Source of the DNA: Oikopleura dioica
Lineage: Eukaryota > Chordata > Appendicularia > Copelata > Oikopleuridae
Reading direction: 5' to 3'
Length of the DNA stretch: 64,000 bases
NCBI GenBank assembly: GCA_907165135.1
Contig: OU015568.1
Location: 15,821,208-15,885,207 of the forward strand
Below the pieces are notes generated by a model. That model made no database searches. It had not been told where the DNA came from and worked only from the letters and a program-made list of their open reading frames with translations. Position 1 is the first letter of the stretch. Every line of letters starts with the position of its first letter. Below are positions 12,859 to 23,600 of this stretch, piece after piece. The translations under genes were made by a program, and so were the position numbers.

Positions 12859-13339
12859 TTTTTCTAGCAGCGGTCTCTCTCTTTATTTGAGCTATTCACG
12901 TAATCATGGTCGGCTAAATATGAAAGGCTATTTGCTCAAGGAAAAGGGAAAGAAAACGGTTTGAAAGGAAGATGTTGTCCAAAGTCATGAATATAATAGT
13001 CGGTAAGTACGGTCAAATTAAAGACAAAGAACAAAGCCTCAGAGGATAAATTTAAATGAAACAAAACATGTTTGAAAAATACTCAATAAGGATATTCTTG
13101 TATTTTTTATTAACGAAGCGAACAGACGTCAAACATACTTTTAAGTCAATCAATCAGTCATAAGAGACACTATTTAGGCTCAAGTTCCTGTTATTAGTTT
13201 CTGCGGATTTTGCGTTTGAGAAATATCGAAAAACAAAATTAAAGATGATTTTTATTCAATGCGTCAATGGCATTTTTCTACAACAACGACGGGTCAGGAT
13301 TACAGATTAATATACAGATCAGTGTTTGAAAAAATGGCC

Positions 13340-13525
13340 AAAACTCTCGTGAGCGAGTGAGCGCGAGCAGAGGCCACCAGATTTTTAACATGAGTGAGCG
13401 AGCGCGAGTAGACCCTTTTGATTTTTTTTCGTGAGCAAGCTAGCGCGAGCGCAGCTACCGTAATTTTTCTATGAGTGAGCGAGCATGAGCGCTCACTCGC
13501 TCGCTCGCGCTCACTCACAGCTTTT
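13340..13525. repeat. GAGCGAGCGCGAGT satellite, array 1
   Basis: Dispersed and clustered copies of GTGAGCGAGCGCGAGC, each followed by a different AT-rich spacer of 20-30 bp. The array ends with the same motif in inverted orientation (CGCTCACTCGCTCGCTCGCG), so the block can fold back on itself. No coding signal. Confidence 0.75.
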
Positions 13526-13674
13526 AAACAACGTTTTGATTGAGTGTTTTTCTTAAAAATTCTTGTACTTTTATATTTGAATGACTTTTAACTATAATTA
13601 GTCAATAATGACTACTCTAACGTGGCTGAAAGATAATATCCAGATAAATTTATAACTATTTAATGACTCTGTGT

Positions 13675-13832
13675 GATGAGTTGAGCGAGCGCGAGTGAGC
13701 GCAAGCAGGGACCTTTGAATTTTATGGTGAGTGAGCGAGTGCGAGCATAGGGTTCTCGAAATCACATGAGTGAGTGAGCATGAGCGCTAGCTCACTCGCT
13801 CGCGCTCGCTCGTGGCTCGCGCTCACCATTTT
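13675..13832. repeat. GAGCGAGCGCGAGT satellite, array 2
   Basis: A second array with the same unit and the same design as 13340-13525: direct copies (GAGCGAGCGCGAGTGAGCGC), then a terminal inverted block (GCTCACTCGCTCGCGCTCGC). The 150 bp between the arrays is unique AT-rich sequence. The two arrays look like a duplicated foldback unit. Confidence 0.7.
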
Positions 13833-13871
13833 TTCAAACAATGATACAGATTAATAGGATGTAGGGAAATG

Positions 13872-14329
13872 TTAGGGGTTTTGTCTTGCATTTGTGAACT
13901 TTCGCTTCGTTTTGCTGGAATCTTCGTAACAAGATCGTTTTCTGCCCTTACTCTCAGATGTTTCTGAAACTTCTTGAGTTGGAGTAAGAGTAATTGAATA
14001 GGCTTGAGGCAGGAGATACCATCTTTCTTTTTTCATATTGAAATTCTCGTTGACTAAAGCGAGAAACTCGTTGTTCTCTCCGTAATAAACGAAATCTTTG
14101 TAGCAATTGTAGCATTCCTTCATCATTTCGTCAGAAGCGTAGAACTCGCGAAAAAGAGGAATTCTGATTTGAGAGCCGGAAAGGTCGATGAGCGTGTTTT
14201 GGAGAATGAATTCGGAGTTTTCGATTCGATCGAGAACCATTTGGTGGAAAAATATTGAGCCGTCGGGATTAAGGTAGGCGCCGGTGACGGTTAAGGGGCG
14301 GGAGAATGAAAAGTTGGGATGTAGGAGGA
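13872..14329 (-). CDS. unrecognised protein, C-terminal exon
   Basis: An open stretch of about 150 codons preceded at 14330 by a plausible 3' splice site (CTAATCTTTTTAG). It contains FSRPLTVTGAYLNPDG, a Cys pair in CYNCYKDFVYY, and a basic tail RKRSCYEDSSKTKRKF. The last about 10 codons and 3' flank resemble the DNA at the end of the neighbouring lipase gene (shared CTTGCA..TGAACTTTCGC), hinting at a local duplication. The open frame continues upstream into the 14336-14515 palindrome, which is probably not its real start. I do not recognise the protein; it may be a partial or decayed gene. Confidence 0.35.
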
Positions 14330-14335
14330 CTAAAA

Positions 14336-14515
14336 AGATTAGTGGACATTTCAAGAAAAGTAGACATTTCAAGATAACGGACATTTCAAGAAAGTGGTCA
14401 TTTCAAGAAACTATTGAAATGTCCGCTTTCCTTGAAATGTCCGTTGCTCTTGAAATGTCTGCTTTACTTGAAATGTCTATTTCGATTGAAATGTCTCTTT
14501 TTCTTGAAATGTCCC
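14336..14515. repeat. palindromic GGACATTTCAAGAAA array
   Basis: Direct copies of GGACATTTCAAGAAA at the left switch to inverted copies (TTTCTTGAAATGTCC) at the right, with variable linkers, so the whole block folds into a long imperfect hairpin. It opens GATTAGTGGACATTTCAAG. The same repeat recurs at 17055-17243, where the opposite end reads CTTGAAATGCCCACTAATC. Confidence 0.7.
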
Positions 14516-14976
14516 CATTTGATTTCATCAATTTTATTGTTGCGGTGATGCAAAATGAAAACTGCTTTCCCCCCACTCAGATCAAAAATTTTAAAATTTT
14601 GAAAAAAAATATTTTCCATTAAATATTTCAAATTTGCTTTTTGATGATTCAAAACCTTCATTGCAAGTAAGGCAGGCATAGAATCCGTCAAAAAACTTTC
14701 TCTCAGATTCAAAGTAAAGTTAATTTTGATTGAGGATGTGTGTGAAAAGGTAGTAGACAAAAATGCCGAAAAGGTCGATGATTATTTTCTGATTTCCTTT
14801 TCGGCACCTTGCCGAAAAGTATTTCCATTTTCAAGCCTTTTTCAGGAAAGAAAGGGAATCATTATCTAACCTTACGACCACAAACGGGAATTACCCCCAC
14901 CGACCACAATGTGTCATATATGACACATCCCCTTTACTGCCCTCTGGAGGCTAGTTTATAGGTCAAACCCGAGCAT

Positions 14977-16050
14977 CTGGGCTCGGCAACCTGACCTGAG
15001 AAAAACCCTGAGTCAGGCCCCTGAGTACTGAGTACACAGGCCCTGACCTGTGTGCCTGAGTAAAATCGAGACTCGAGAAAAAACCCTGAGCCTGACCCTG
15101 ACCTGAGTTTAAGGACAGGCCTAAGTTGCTCACACAGGGCCTGAGTTACTGTATAAAAGTACTAAAAATGCTCAATTTACAACGCCAGGGGGTCAAATTA
15201 CACTGATTTTCCATCATCAGGGCGATTTTCTGATAACAGAATTGTCAGATTGAAAGCGATCTTCGCTATCTCAACTCGATCTCCGGGAAATTGCGACTAA
15301 AAGTGCAGAAAATTAGTGTATTTTGAAAGTGAACCCAATATTATGAAATTTTAACACTTTACAATAGCTGCATATGATACATTTTTGGAAAGCTTACATT
15401 CAGCACATTCATTTAGGATACGGCTGAGGGCGTCTGGGCTATGCCCGGAAAGCAATTTATAGGAATGAATAGTCAAATATAGGTACCTTGGTTAGCTAAC
15501 CCTTGGTTTATTGAAAAAAATTCCTAAGAAAAAGTTATCAAATAAAAAAAAGCTTCTGTAAATTTTAAGATTAGGGTCTAAGAAACCTAAAAAGAGTAAG
15601 AGTTGATAAGACCATTATGCAAACTTTGGAGTTTTGGAGCCCTGAAGATGGGCTATTTTCGCGATTTTAGCCGAGATGTCAACTTTGAAGCCGCCGGAAG
15701 TAGATTTTTCCTTGGGATTACGGAAAAAGCTTCTGTAATTCAGGAGATCTAAGATAGATCTCTATTAAAAGCTATTATGGGGTACTCTGGCATTCACAAG
15801 TCCAGAGTTTATGAGGCTTGCTTTGGGGAAAATCGACCACCCTAGCCTGTGAATTTGGTCGAAAAAAATCCAGTGTTTACCCTGAGTCAGGCCCCTGACT
15901 CTAACCTGAGTACCTGAGTCTGAGCAGGCCTGTTTTCCTGAGTACCTGACTGAGTGAAAAACCCTGACCTGAGTTCCTGAGTGAATTTCGAGAAATAATT
16001 TTCGAACCCTTACCCTGAGCCTGACTCTGTACTCAGGTTGCCGAGCCCAG
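14977..16050. mobile_element. 1.07-kb TIR element rich in CTGAGTCAGG
   Basis: The ends are inverted repeats: CTGGGCTCGGCAACCTGA at the left and TCAGGTTGCCGAGCCCAG at the right. Flanks carry an 8-bp direct repeat CCGAGCAT (14969-14976 and 16051-16058), extendable to 9 bp if one terminal base is shared. Sub-terminal zones on both sides are degenerate arrays of CCTGAGTCAGG-like motifs. The interior is unique and non-coding. It shares its terminal repeat with the 250-bp element at 20794-21043, so both are non-autonomous members of one family, with an 8-9 bp target duplication as in hAT or Mutator-like elements. Confidence 0.75.
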
Positions 16051-16223
16051 CCGAGCATCATCCAGAACCTGAACCAAGATGCCGAAATAAAAATCATTTT
16101 TGTATGAATGCAAAGTGCCGAAATGGAAATCAAAATTTGGGGTAAACTTTTCGGCAAGCTTATTCATTCAAATTTATATGAAACGCTCTTTCTAGATAAA
16201 AAATTATCAACCCTAACCCTAAC

Positions 16224-16573
16224 CAGAGTTGCAAATTTGTCAAAAATTTCTCGAAGCTGAGATAGCGGAGCCGACCTGAACATTTAGCTAAGCGGAGCTG
16301 AGCAGATCAAAAAATTTTTCTCCGTAGCTGAGCGTAGCGGAGCTGGGCAAAATTTTCTTCGCCGTAGCTGAGCGTTTCGGAGCTTACCAATTTTTTTTCC
16401 ACCGTAGCTGAGCGAAACTAGCTGGCCAAATGTCTTCCAGCCGTAGCTGAGCGTAGCGGAGCTGGACAAAATTTTCATCGCCGTAGCTGAGCAAAGCGGA
16501 GCTGACCAAATAATTTTTTCCAGTAGCTAAGCTAAGCTAAGCCTCAGCTCCGCTTCGCAAATTTGCAACTCTG
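16224..16573. mobile_element. 350-bp hAT MITE with GTAGCTGAGC repeats
   Basis: Perfect 16-bp inverted ends CAGAGTTGCAAATTTG...CAAATTTGCAACTCTG, flanked by an 8-bp target duplication ACCCTAAC (16216-16223 and 16574-16581). The interior is about five copies of a roughly 60-bp unit containing GTAGCTGAGCGTAGCGGAGC. The first 8 terminal bases, CAGAGTTG, are the same as those of the autonomous hAT at 43104-46806, so this element could be mobilised by that family. The target was a CCCTAACCCTAACC stretch. Confidence 0.85.
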
Positions 16574-17054
16574 ACCCTAACCCTTAACCTGAACCTAATA
16601 TTTCAAGAAGACCTAAATTTATGTTCCGACCTTGGTTGGTGCCCACCTTCGACGGTGGGCTGATTTCTACGGTCCCTAAGACTCAGTTATTACCGTAGAA
16701 AAGAATGCATTAGTAGCAATTGAGGGAAAACTGTAGAAAAAGATGCGCATCTGGAAGATTCAACCATAATATGGTGCTTCTAGCTGGTACCGCAGAAAAT
16801 AAACTCGACAAAAATTTTTGATCGTTTTAGGACCAGTTGACTGAATGTTTTTCCCTTAATTGTTTAAATCTTTTAGTGCAAATTTAGGGAATATCATCCC
16901 ATCATTGCTACTTTATATTTAAGGAAACATCAGAGATCATGAATATATCAATTGCTTGAATCTTTATGTTTTTCAAAAATTTTAATTTTTGTTCTGAGTA
17001 GGGGGTCAGATATTATTAGTTTGAGTATGTGCAACAATTAAAATTAGAAAAAAT

Positions 17055-17243
17055 AAAAAGTACATTTCAAGAAAAAGGGCCATTTCAATCTAAAAAGACA
17101 TTTCAAGAAAAGAGGACATTTCAATCAAAACAGACATTTCAAGAAAGTGGACATTTCAAGAATTATATTTTTTGCTTGAAATGTCTCTTTTTCTTGAAAT
17201 GTCCGCTTTCTTGAAATGTCCCTTTTCCTTGAAATGCCCACTA
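17055..17243. repeat. second palindromic ACATTTCAAGAAA array
   Basis: Left half: repeated ACATTTCAAGAAA units with short spacers. Right half: the inverted unit TTTCTTGAAATGTCC, ending CTTGAAATGCCCACTAATC. It is a sister of the array at 14336-14515 in the opposite orientation. It lies about 40 bp beyond the stop of the kinase gene. Confidence 0.7.
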
Positions 17244-17280
17244 ATCGACTAAAAAATGTTAAATGCAGAATTTGGCTATT

Positions 17281-19379
17281 TTAAAAACCCTTTTCAAAAT
17301 CGAAGTTCGCTTCTATGAAGGTGCCATATCTGATAATATCCCATCCACTTTCATTCAAATAAGTTCTGAATTTCATTCTTCTGAGAAGCAATTCAATTTT
17401 GTTTGTTTGAAATTCTTGTTCTTCTTTTTTAGGGTTAAGATTGAAGCCAGCCAAACTGCGTGGACAGACTATCATTGTTAATTGAATGAAGATCTTTTCG
17501 AGAGAAAAATAATATTTCATTTTCCAATCATCAACTTTCCAAACATTTTTGATTGCCCATCTCTAGGCCTCGGACGTAAAAATCCATCACCATCATCGGA
17601 GCATCGTATGGGATTGAGAATAGGCTCATTCGAAAGCTCTTGGAGAGGGCTTTCTTATGAGCAAATGAAAAAATTGGACCCTCTCTCCCAGTTTTGGGTA
17701 ATCTGCCGTTAAAGATAAAGTCGAAAAACATTTTTACGAAATAACTTGAAACAGGGAGACAGGGTCCAATTTTTTTATTTGCCGTCAAGAAAGTTCTCTT
17801 TAAGAGCTTTCGAATGAGCCTACTCTCGTCCTCATACGAAGCTCCGATGGTGAAAATCGATATTTTTACGTCCGAGGCCTACCCATCTCAAAAGAACGGA
17901 AACAGAAATGGGAACACAAAGATCGCTTTCTTTTTGATTTAAAACATTTTTTGTCACATTTTTGAAGTCGAAATTAATCTGTCTTGTCAGTTTTTGCTTG
18001 AGATTTGCCATTGCCGAAGATTTTGTCAAATTTGGATCGTCCAGGCAAAAGTCAGGAGCCACGTTTTTAAGAGAAATTATTTTTGACAAGTTTTCAATTT
18101 TTTCGGATAAGGGAGGGTAGATTGGGAGCCACTCAGCATGACATTCCTTGAAATATTTTTTCATCAGAAAAAAGAAGCTCTTACCTTTAGTTCTTCTTTA
18201 ATTTTCTCTCTTTCGTCTTCTTCGATCGGTTTGAAAAGAAGGCTCCACGCTGTTTCCCAATCACAAAGAATCAAAACGTGGAGTGGTGATCCTAATCCGT
18301 TTCCAACTTCTCCACAAACTTGCAAACTGTTTGAGAATGCAGCAGATCCAGCATCTTAGAAAAGATAGACGAGGTAATAATTATCAAAAAACTTCAATTC
18401 AAAACTTACATAAATATCTAAAATTTCTATATTTGCTCCCTTTCCTCGTGAAGCCCATTCTTCGGTAGCTCTTCCTTCCAGTTTTTTCATAAATTGTCCC
18501 GAAATCGATCCATTTACATTCTTTATTTTTTAATAAAATGTTTTCAGGCTTCTGATCTTGATGCAAAATTCCAATGCTCCGCAAATACTCTTCTCCCTCT
18601 TTCACTCCAATCGCAATTTTCTTTCTCTCTTCTAAATTCAAATCTTCCTTTTTCAGTCTGTTTCTCAAATCGGAGTCACATTTTTCCATAATCGTTATCC
18701 ATCCAAGGCAGTCCTCTCTTTTTTCGTCTTTGCTCGAGAAAATTTCGATGTTGCCGAAGTTTTTGATGACGTTTGGATGAAAAGGGATAACTTGAGCGTC
18801 GCCTTTTTTGTCGTTTTCAGCGATCTCGTAATCTTGAATTTAAAAATCAAAATTCATAATGACTTACAATTTGTTGAAGTAAGAATCTTACTAGGTAATA
18901 CCTTTCGAAAGATGAATCTCAAAGTCCAACGTCTCTTTCTTCGCAAAAAGCGCCGAGTCAAAAGCCTGAACTCGAACAGCAACTTCCAATTCATGGAATT
19001 TCTCTTCGAAAACAATCGCTTCTCCCCCAGAAGAAATAACTTTTTGCCCAAGACATTGATCGAGAATCCATTCACCAGTTTCTTCTTTCAGTTCTGACCG
19101 CTTAATCTTCCTTCCTTCGAGTACCGGATTTTCGTCGAGGATCATTTTTTGAAATGAAGTTATCGCCCATTTTTCTGATGTGTATCCTTCTCCATTTTTA
19201 AAAATAACCGCCTCCCAGCCACCGTTATAATCATATATAAAATCTCTTCTCTCGATCGACAAAATCAGCCTATCTAAATCATCCCTGCTCGTCGTTCTTT
19301 TCAATTTCTTTTTAAAATCTTCCAGCCAATTTTCAACGGCTTCTCTTGTCAATTCTTTTGGATGCGAAGAAACTTTCAT
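17281..19379 (-). CDS. Divergent protein kinase, interrupted by a MITE
   Basis: The N-terminal about 110 residues are a leader of unknown fold. The kinase domain follows: glycine-loop-like SSGGEAIVF, beta-3 strand VAVRVQ (Arg in place of the usual VAIK Lys), catalytic loop ILHQDQKPENILL (HRD changed to HQD, but Asp, Lys and Asn kept), and an intact DFG in WIDFGT. A C-terminal region with CVPISVSVLLRW follows. There a 318-bp MITE (17564-17881) splits an otherwise continuous coding exon that resumes AIKNVWKVDDWKMKYYF and ends at the TAA at 17281. Reading through the MITE stops after about 14 codons; splicing it out restores the frame. Introns at 18840-18900, about 18360-18415 and 18144-18180 are GT-AG. 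I cannot place it in a known kinase family. Confidence 0.65.
17564..17881. mobile_element. 318-bp hAT-like MITE in kinase exon
   Basis: Inverted ends TAGGCCTCGGACGTAAAAAT...ATTTTTACGTCCGAGGCCTA, with longer imperfect complementarity inward (GAGCTTTCGAATGAGCC and its partners). An 8-bp target duplication CCCATCTC flanks it (17556-17563 and 17882-17889). It has no open frame. On the minus strand the duplication is GAGATGGG, so the junctions read ATGG|GTAGGCC and GGCCTAG|AGATGG: a canonical intron of 320 bp (17563-17882) made by the element plus one G from each target copy. Confidence 0.85.
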
Positions 19380-20320
19380 TTTTCAAATATAATGTTGAAT
19401 GTCCAAGAAGTGAGAGCCTTGAAAATTTCTGGACTAGAATTATTTGGTAGTAAGTTTCTGCAAGAAATATTAACTCATTGGGCGAGTCTCAGTACACAAT
19501 CTGCAATTTTCGTTTGCTCTATTACAACATCAAACTAGCGTAGAAATTCCCCATCATACTTGAGGCTTTCTGTCTGGAATTATATTTTCCTGAAAACTTT
19601 TTTAAAAAATAGTCATGTTTATTTAGAATTTCAATATGTCTGCGCGCTTGAAGAAAGCTGTTGTCATCTTTGACTCAATATTCGGGTCAGACAGGGAGAT
19701 CTAGTTCAAGGTCATCATTAACAAATCGTAATAGTCGGTTAATGCAGTCAAAGGCTAAGTATATGAACAACTGATAACTTATCAGTGATCAGTCTATTTA
19801 CAATATCCCTCCGGAGCAAAAAAAGTAACGCATCGCCCGCGGCCGAGCCAGGTGTTCTATTTTGAATTCTAAATCTCCATCGACCGCCAACAACACTCGT
19901 AGGCTACCATTAAGCTCTTAAAAGATAGAGATTCAAGGTGAAGAACTTTCTCAGAACTGACCGAAGGTCTAAGCTTTAACCATTCGACATGGACGCAGAA
20001 ACCAGGTACTAAATACGACTAAAGAACCCTTTTAAAATGAGTTCGAACTTCGAAGAGACTTTGATGCATTTATTTTAACTGTTGTTTTCTCAATTGCGAA
20101 TTTGTTTAATTGCTCCAGTGAGTGAGTCACCTTTTTGTAAACGAAAGGGCTCTTAAAAATTCACCGTCGTTTGAGCGCTCTGCTCCAAAGAATAATAGAG
20201 AGCTGCCTCCTTATGACAAAAGGCATTTACCGACTAAAACAACCTGCTGAACGAGCTCGAGCTTCTTACCAAACTAAACGCTGGTTTCAGGGAGAAAATA
20301 ACGACTGTGCTGCGCTAGAG
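19380..20320. other. intergenic, nothing recognised
   Basis: About 940 bp between the kinase start and the small membrane-protein gene on the opposite strand. AT-rich, with no repeat or RNA gene I can identify. It should contain the promoters of the two divergent genes. A pyrimidine-rich AG (CTGGTTTCAG, ending 20290) precedes the plus-strand gene by 30 nt. Confidence 0.4.
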
Positions 20321-20539
20321 ATGGAAGAGATCACGGACCAAAGTCCGATCGAGACGAACTTTGGGATGGACAATGCGCGCCTCTCGCTGACACGGTCCTT
20401 TGGTTCTCAAATCTCGCGTTCGCGGAAATCAGGTTGGGCTCCTGCTTCCGACCCAGCCATGTGGTCCATGTTTATGCTGTGCTTTCTCACCATACTGGGT
20501 CTCATGCTTTATACAATCATCTTAGGAACTGCTAAATAA
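20321..20539 (+). CDS. small tail-anchored membrane protein
   Basis: About 72 residues: an acidic N-terminal segment (MEEITDQSPIE), a Ser/Arg-rich middle (SFGSQISRSRKSGWAP), and one hydrophobic segment near the C terminus (WSMFMLCFLTILGLMLYTII) followed by only five residues. This is the layout of a tail-anchored ER or mitochondrial protein. The frame is open further upstream to 20171, but a good 3' splice/trans-splice site at 20290 favours the ATG at 20321. No family recognised; it could also be the last exon of a longer gene. Confidence 0.45.
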   Translation: MEEITDQSPIETNFGMDNARLSLTRSFGSQISRSRKSGWAPASDPAMWSMFMLCFLTILGLMLYTIILGTAK

Positions 20540-20636
20540 TCTTCCAGACGTATTAACAAAAAAGCACTGCAGTAATATTAAACTCGCCTATCTTCATTTA
20601 AACTGTAAATAAATACAACATTTACTATTCAAAATT

Positions 20637-23600
20637 TCAAATAATCAAAGAATTTCTATTGGAGTTTCGTCCGGAGGAGCACTCGGACTCGAATTCAGGA
20701 TGAGATGTTGTCGTTGTTGTCCGCTTCTGTCTCCTTTTTGATGCTTTCTGATAGGCGCTAGAAAAAGATAAGACTCTTTCTCACCTGTTAAAAAAACTGG
20801 GCTCGGCAACCTGAGCTGAAAACCTGAGTCAGGCTCTGGAAGACCTAAAATGAAAAGCCGCGTAGCGGCTTTTTTTTTAGAAACAAAGCCGCAGAGCGGC
20901 TTCACAAATAAACCTTATAAATTTTCTTTAAATTCGTGGGGAAGCCGCTTTGCGGCTTCGTTTCTAAAAAACAGCCGCTACGCGGCTTTTCATTTTAACG
21001 CTTCCAGAACCTGACTCAGGTTTTCTACTCAGGTTGCCGAGCACTGTTAAAATACCGTCTGAAACCGTCACACCATATCTGCTGCTCAGAGTGAGATTCC
21101 AGATAGAAGGTCACTAAATATAGATAGTAAAGTAGCCGGCATAAAAAAATTCGGAAACCTCTATGCTGAGGACTACAGTAGGAAAATTCCTTGGAGCTTT
21201 TCTCTTGCTTGAATTCCGTCTCTGGCCGGATTTCGCTCACAAAAACGTCGAATTTAGGATGATCGCCCGGCGAATTTCGAATTAAAACTGCCCAGAAAGA
21301 GTTGATCCCGTCGTTTGTGTAGTCTAGTAAAGCAATCCATCTCTTAATTTTTAGATCAGATAAGCCAAAAAAGAAAACCTGCCTTGGAGAATTTGAAGGA
21401 TGAAAGATGAAGTTTGTTGGTCGATGGAGACGATATTCTTACTGGAACTATGCCACAGCACTCTGCTCGCTCAAACATCTCGTCGTAGGGCATTATGTAG
21501 TCATGTTTGATGTAAATTGAGAGAGCCTCATTTCGATCATTATTTTCATATCGTTCAAAAAGACGCGCTCTTTCTGATCAATTTCCTGGGCCTTTTGAAG
21601 AGTCGCCATTCCAATCACCTCAAATGCTTTAATTTTTTCACTACAAGAGGCGCAAATCATGTTGGTATTTTTTCAGTCTCGAAGACAAGCCTCGTGACTT
21701 CGATCAGAGGACATTTGTGACATTGAGATCCTCCACAGCAATCACAAACTGCGAACGATTCGCTTTTCTCCCCACAAGCCCAGCATTTCGAAACGGTACA
21801 TGGCCACACAGCTCGTGGGGCAACTTTTCCGACGATTCCGGAATTTGCTACGTCTCATTCATGGTTTATCAAGAAGTAGAAAATCTTCCTAAAGGGATAG
21901 TTTCTTCATATAAAAACCATTTTCATGTGATATTTTTTCGAGAAAGAGCTCAGACTCAAAAACACGAATCCAGTCATTATAATCGCTCGCAACGAGGTCA
22001 AGACAAATCTCCTTAGATCTTATTCGAAAACCTTTGCGTTCGCAATTCGTGTGATCGAAGACTTCGATCTTTCCGAAGTTTTGACTTGTGTATGGCTTCC
22101 CAATCAAAACTTTCGGGAAATCGGACTTTTCGTATTTCAGTGACGAAGGTTTGACCGAAGCTCTTAAAATGCATGTTCCAGGAAGAGAGAGATGAGTTTT
22201 TTGGTGTTTTCGAGTCGCTTCTCCGAGGAAAACGATCAGATCTTCGTCGGGGACTTCGTTGGAAGAAGTTCTAGTGAAAAAGTCCCCAGAATCGCGATGA
22301 TTTCGCGGCTGTATTATAATCAAGTCGACGTTGGTCTTATTTATGCTCGGGCAGTCGACCTTTCCGTATTTGTAGAGCTCCCAGCGCATTATTTCTTGAA
22401 CTTTATTCTTGTTCGGCGCCAGTATATGCCCGTACTTTTCGATCAAGATCTTTTTGTGCTCGTGATGTTGCTCTACTCGAACTAACTCGTTGATTTTCTT
22501 GACCATTTTTCTGATCTTCTCTAGCGCTTCTTCTGCCTCTTCGTGATCGAAGTGATCTTCGGGAAGACATTTGAGATAGTCGCGGAATAAGAGATCGTAG
22601 CGAGTGAGCCGTTGCATCAAAACGATAATTTTCGAATTCAAAGTCATCAGATTCTGCTTCGAAAAGCCATCATCTTCACGAACTTCGTCGAGAAGTCTTT
22701 CGATGATTTTTGACCGGTCATTTTGCTGAACGATTCCCGAAATCAACAAAGAAAGAAACGTTTTGGCGTACCTGTTTGAAAAAATCTTCGTAAATTGAAA
22801 AGACGTACTCATCTGGTTTCAGCACTGAAAATAATCGGCCCATGACGAATCCATTTGTATCAATCTGAGAGACGGCGATTTTCATTAGTGGTTCAACAAT
22901 GCCATCATGGAGGAGTAGAATTCTTTCCAAGGATCCAGGCGCCCCGAAGAGAATTCTTGTTTCATGCGAGTTCGTCATTTTCCGATGCTTTTCGAACTTT
23001 CTTTTCAATTTGCAGATTTCTGTCAAATCGGAGATGTACTTCTTTTCGGTCGCCAAAATTTCCTTGCAAAGTTTTTCACAGTGAGATCGTCTTTTGATGT
23101 AAATATCGCCTGATGCTGGCTTGAATGCAATTTCTTCAATGAAATCTCGGAGTTTGCTTTTTTCCCGCCGCAAAAATCCGAAATCGTCGATTCTTTCGTA
23201 AAGATTGTCTCTTCTATCTTCCAAATGGACATTGCCAAAGACATCGATTTCAACGATATCTTGGTTGTTGAATTTAAAAGCTTTGAAGCGAGAGAAAGTT
23301 TCCAAAAGATCGACAACAGAATTGAAAGTTGAGAGCTTTAGCGGATCATTTTTGTCGATGTTCTCGGAAAGACGAAGAAAACATCCGAATAAGTGGTCAA
23401 TATTCTCGTCAAATTTGCTCAGAAAGTCATTCAATTTCTCAATAAGCTTCGTTCTTAATTCAAGTGTTATTGGGAAAAAGTAATCCGCATATGCGACCAC
23501 TTCCTCGGTGGAATTTTATTAGCAAAAAAAGTGTCACATTTCTTATGATGCCTTAGCGCAATATTTTGAAAAAAGAAATCTATAGATAGGACATACAGTT

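Noticed and set aside
19660..19850. Possible U2 snRNA-like text (GGCTAAGTATATGAAC ... CTTATCAGTG)
   Set aside because: The branch-point-recognition core and the Sm site of U2 are missing; the resemblance is limited to a few short words.
22718..22812. Frameshift in the RhoGEF DH domain
   Set aside because: A 46-bp GT-AG intron (22724-22769) explains the change of frame exactly.
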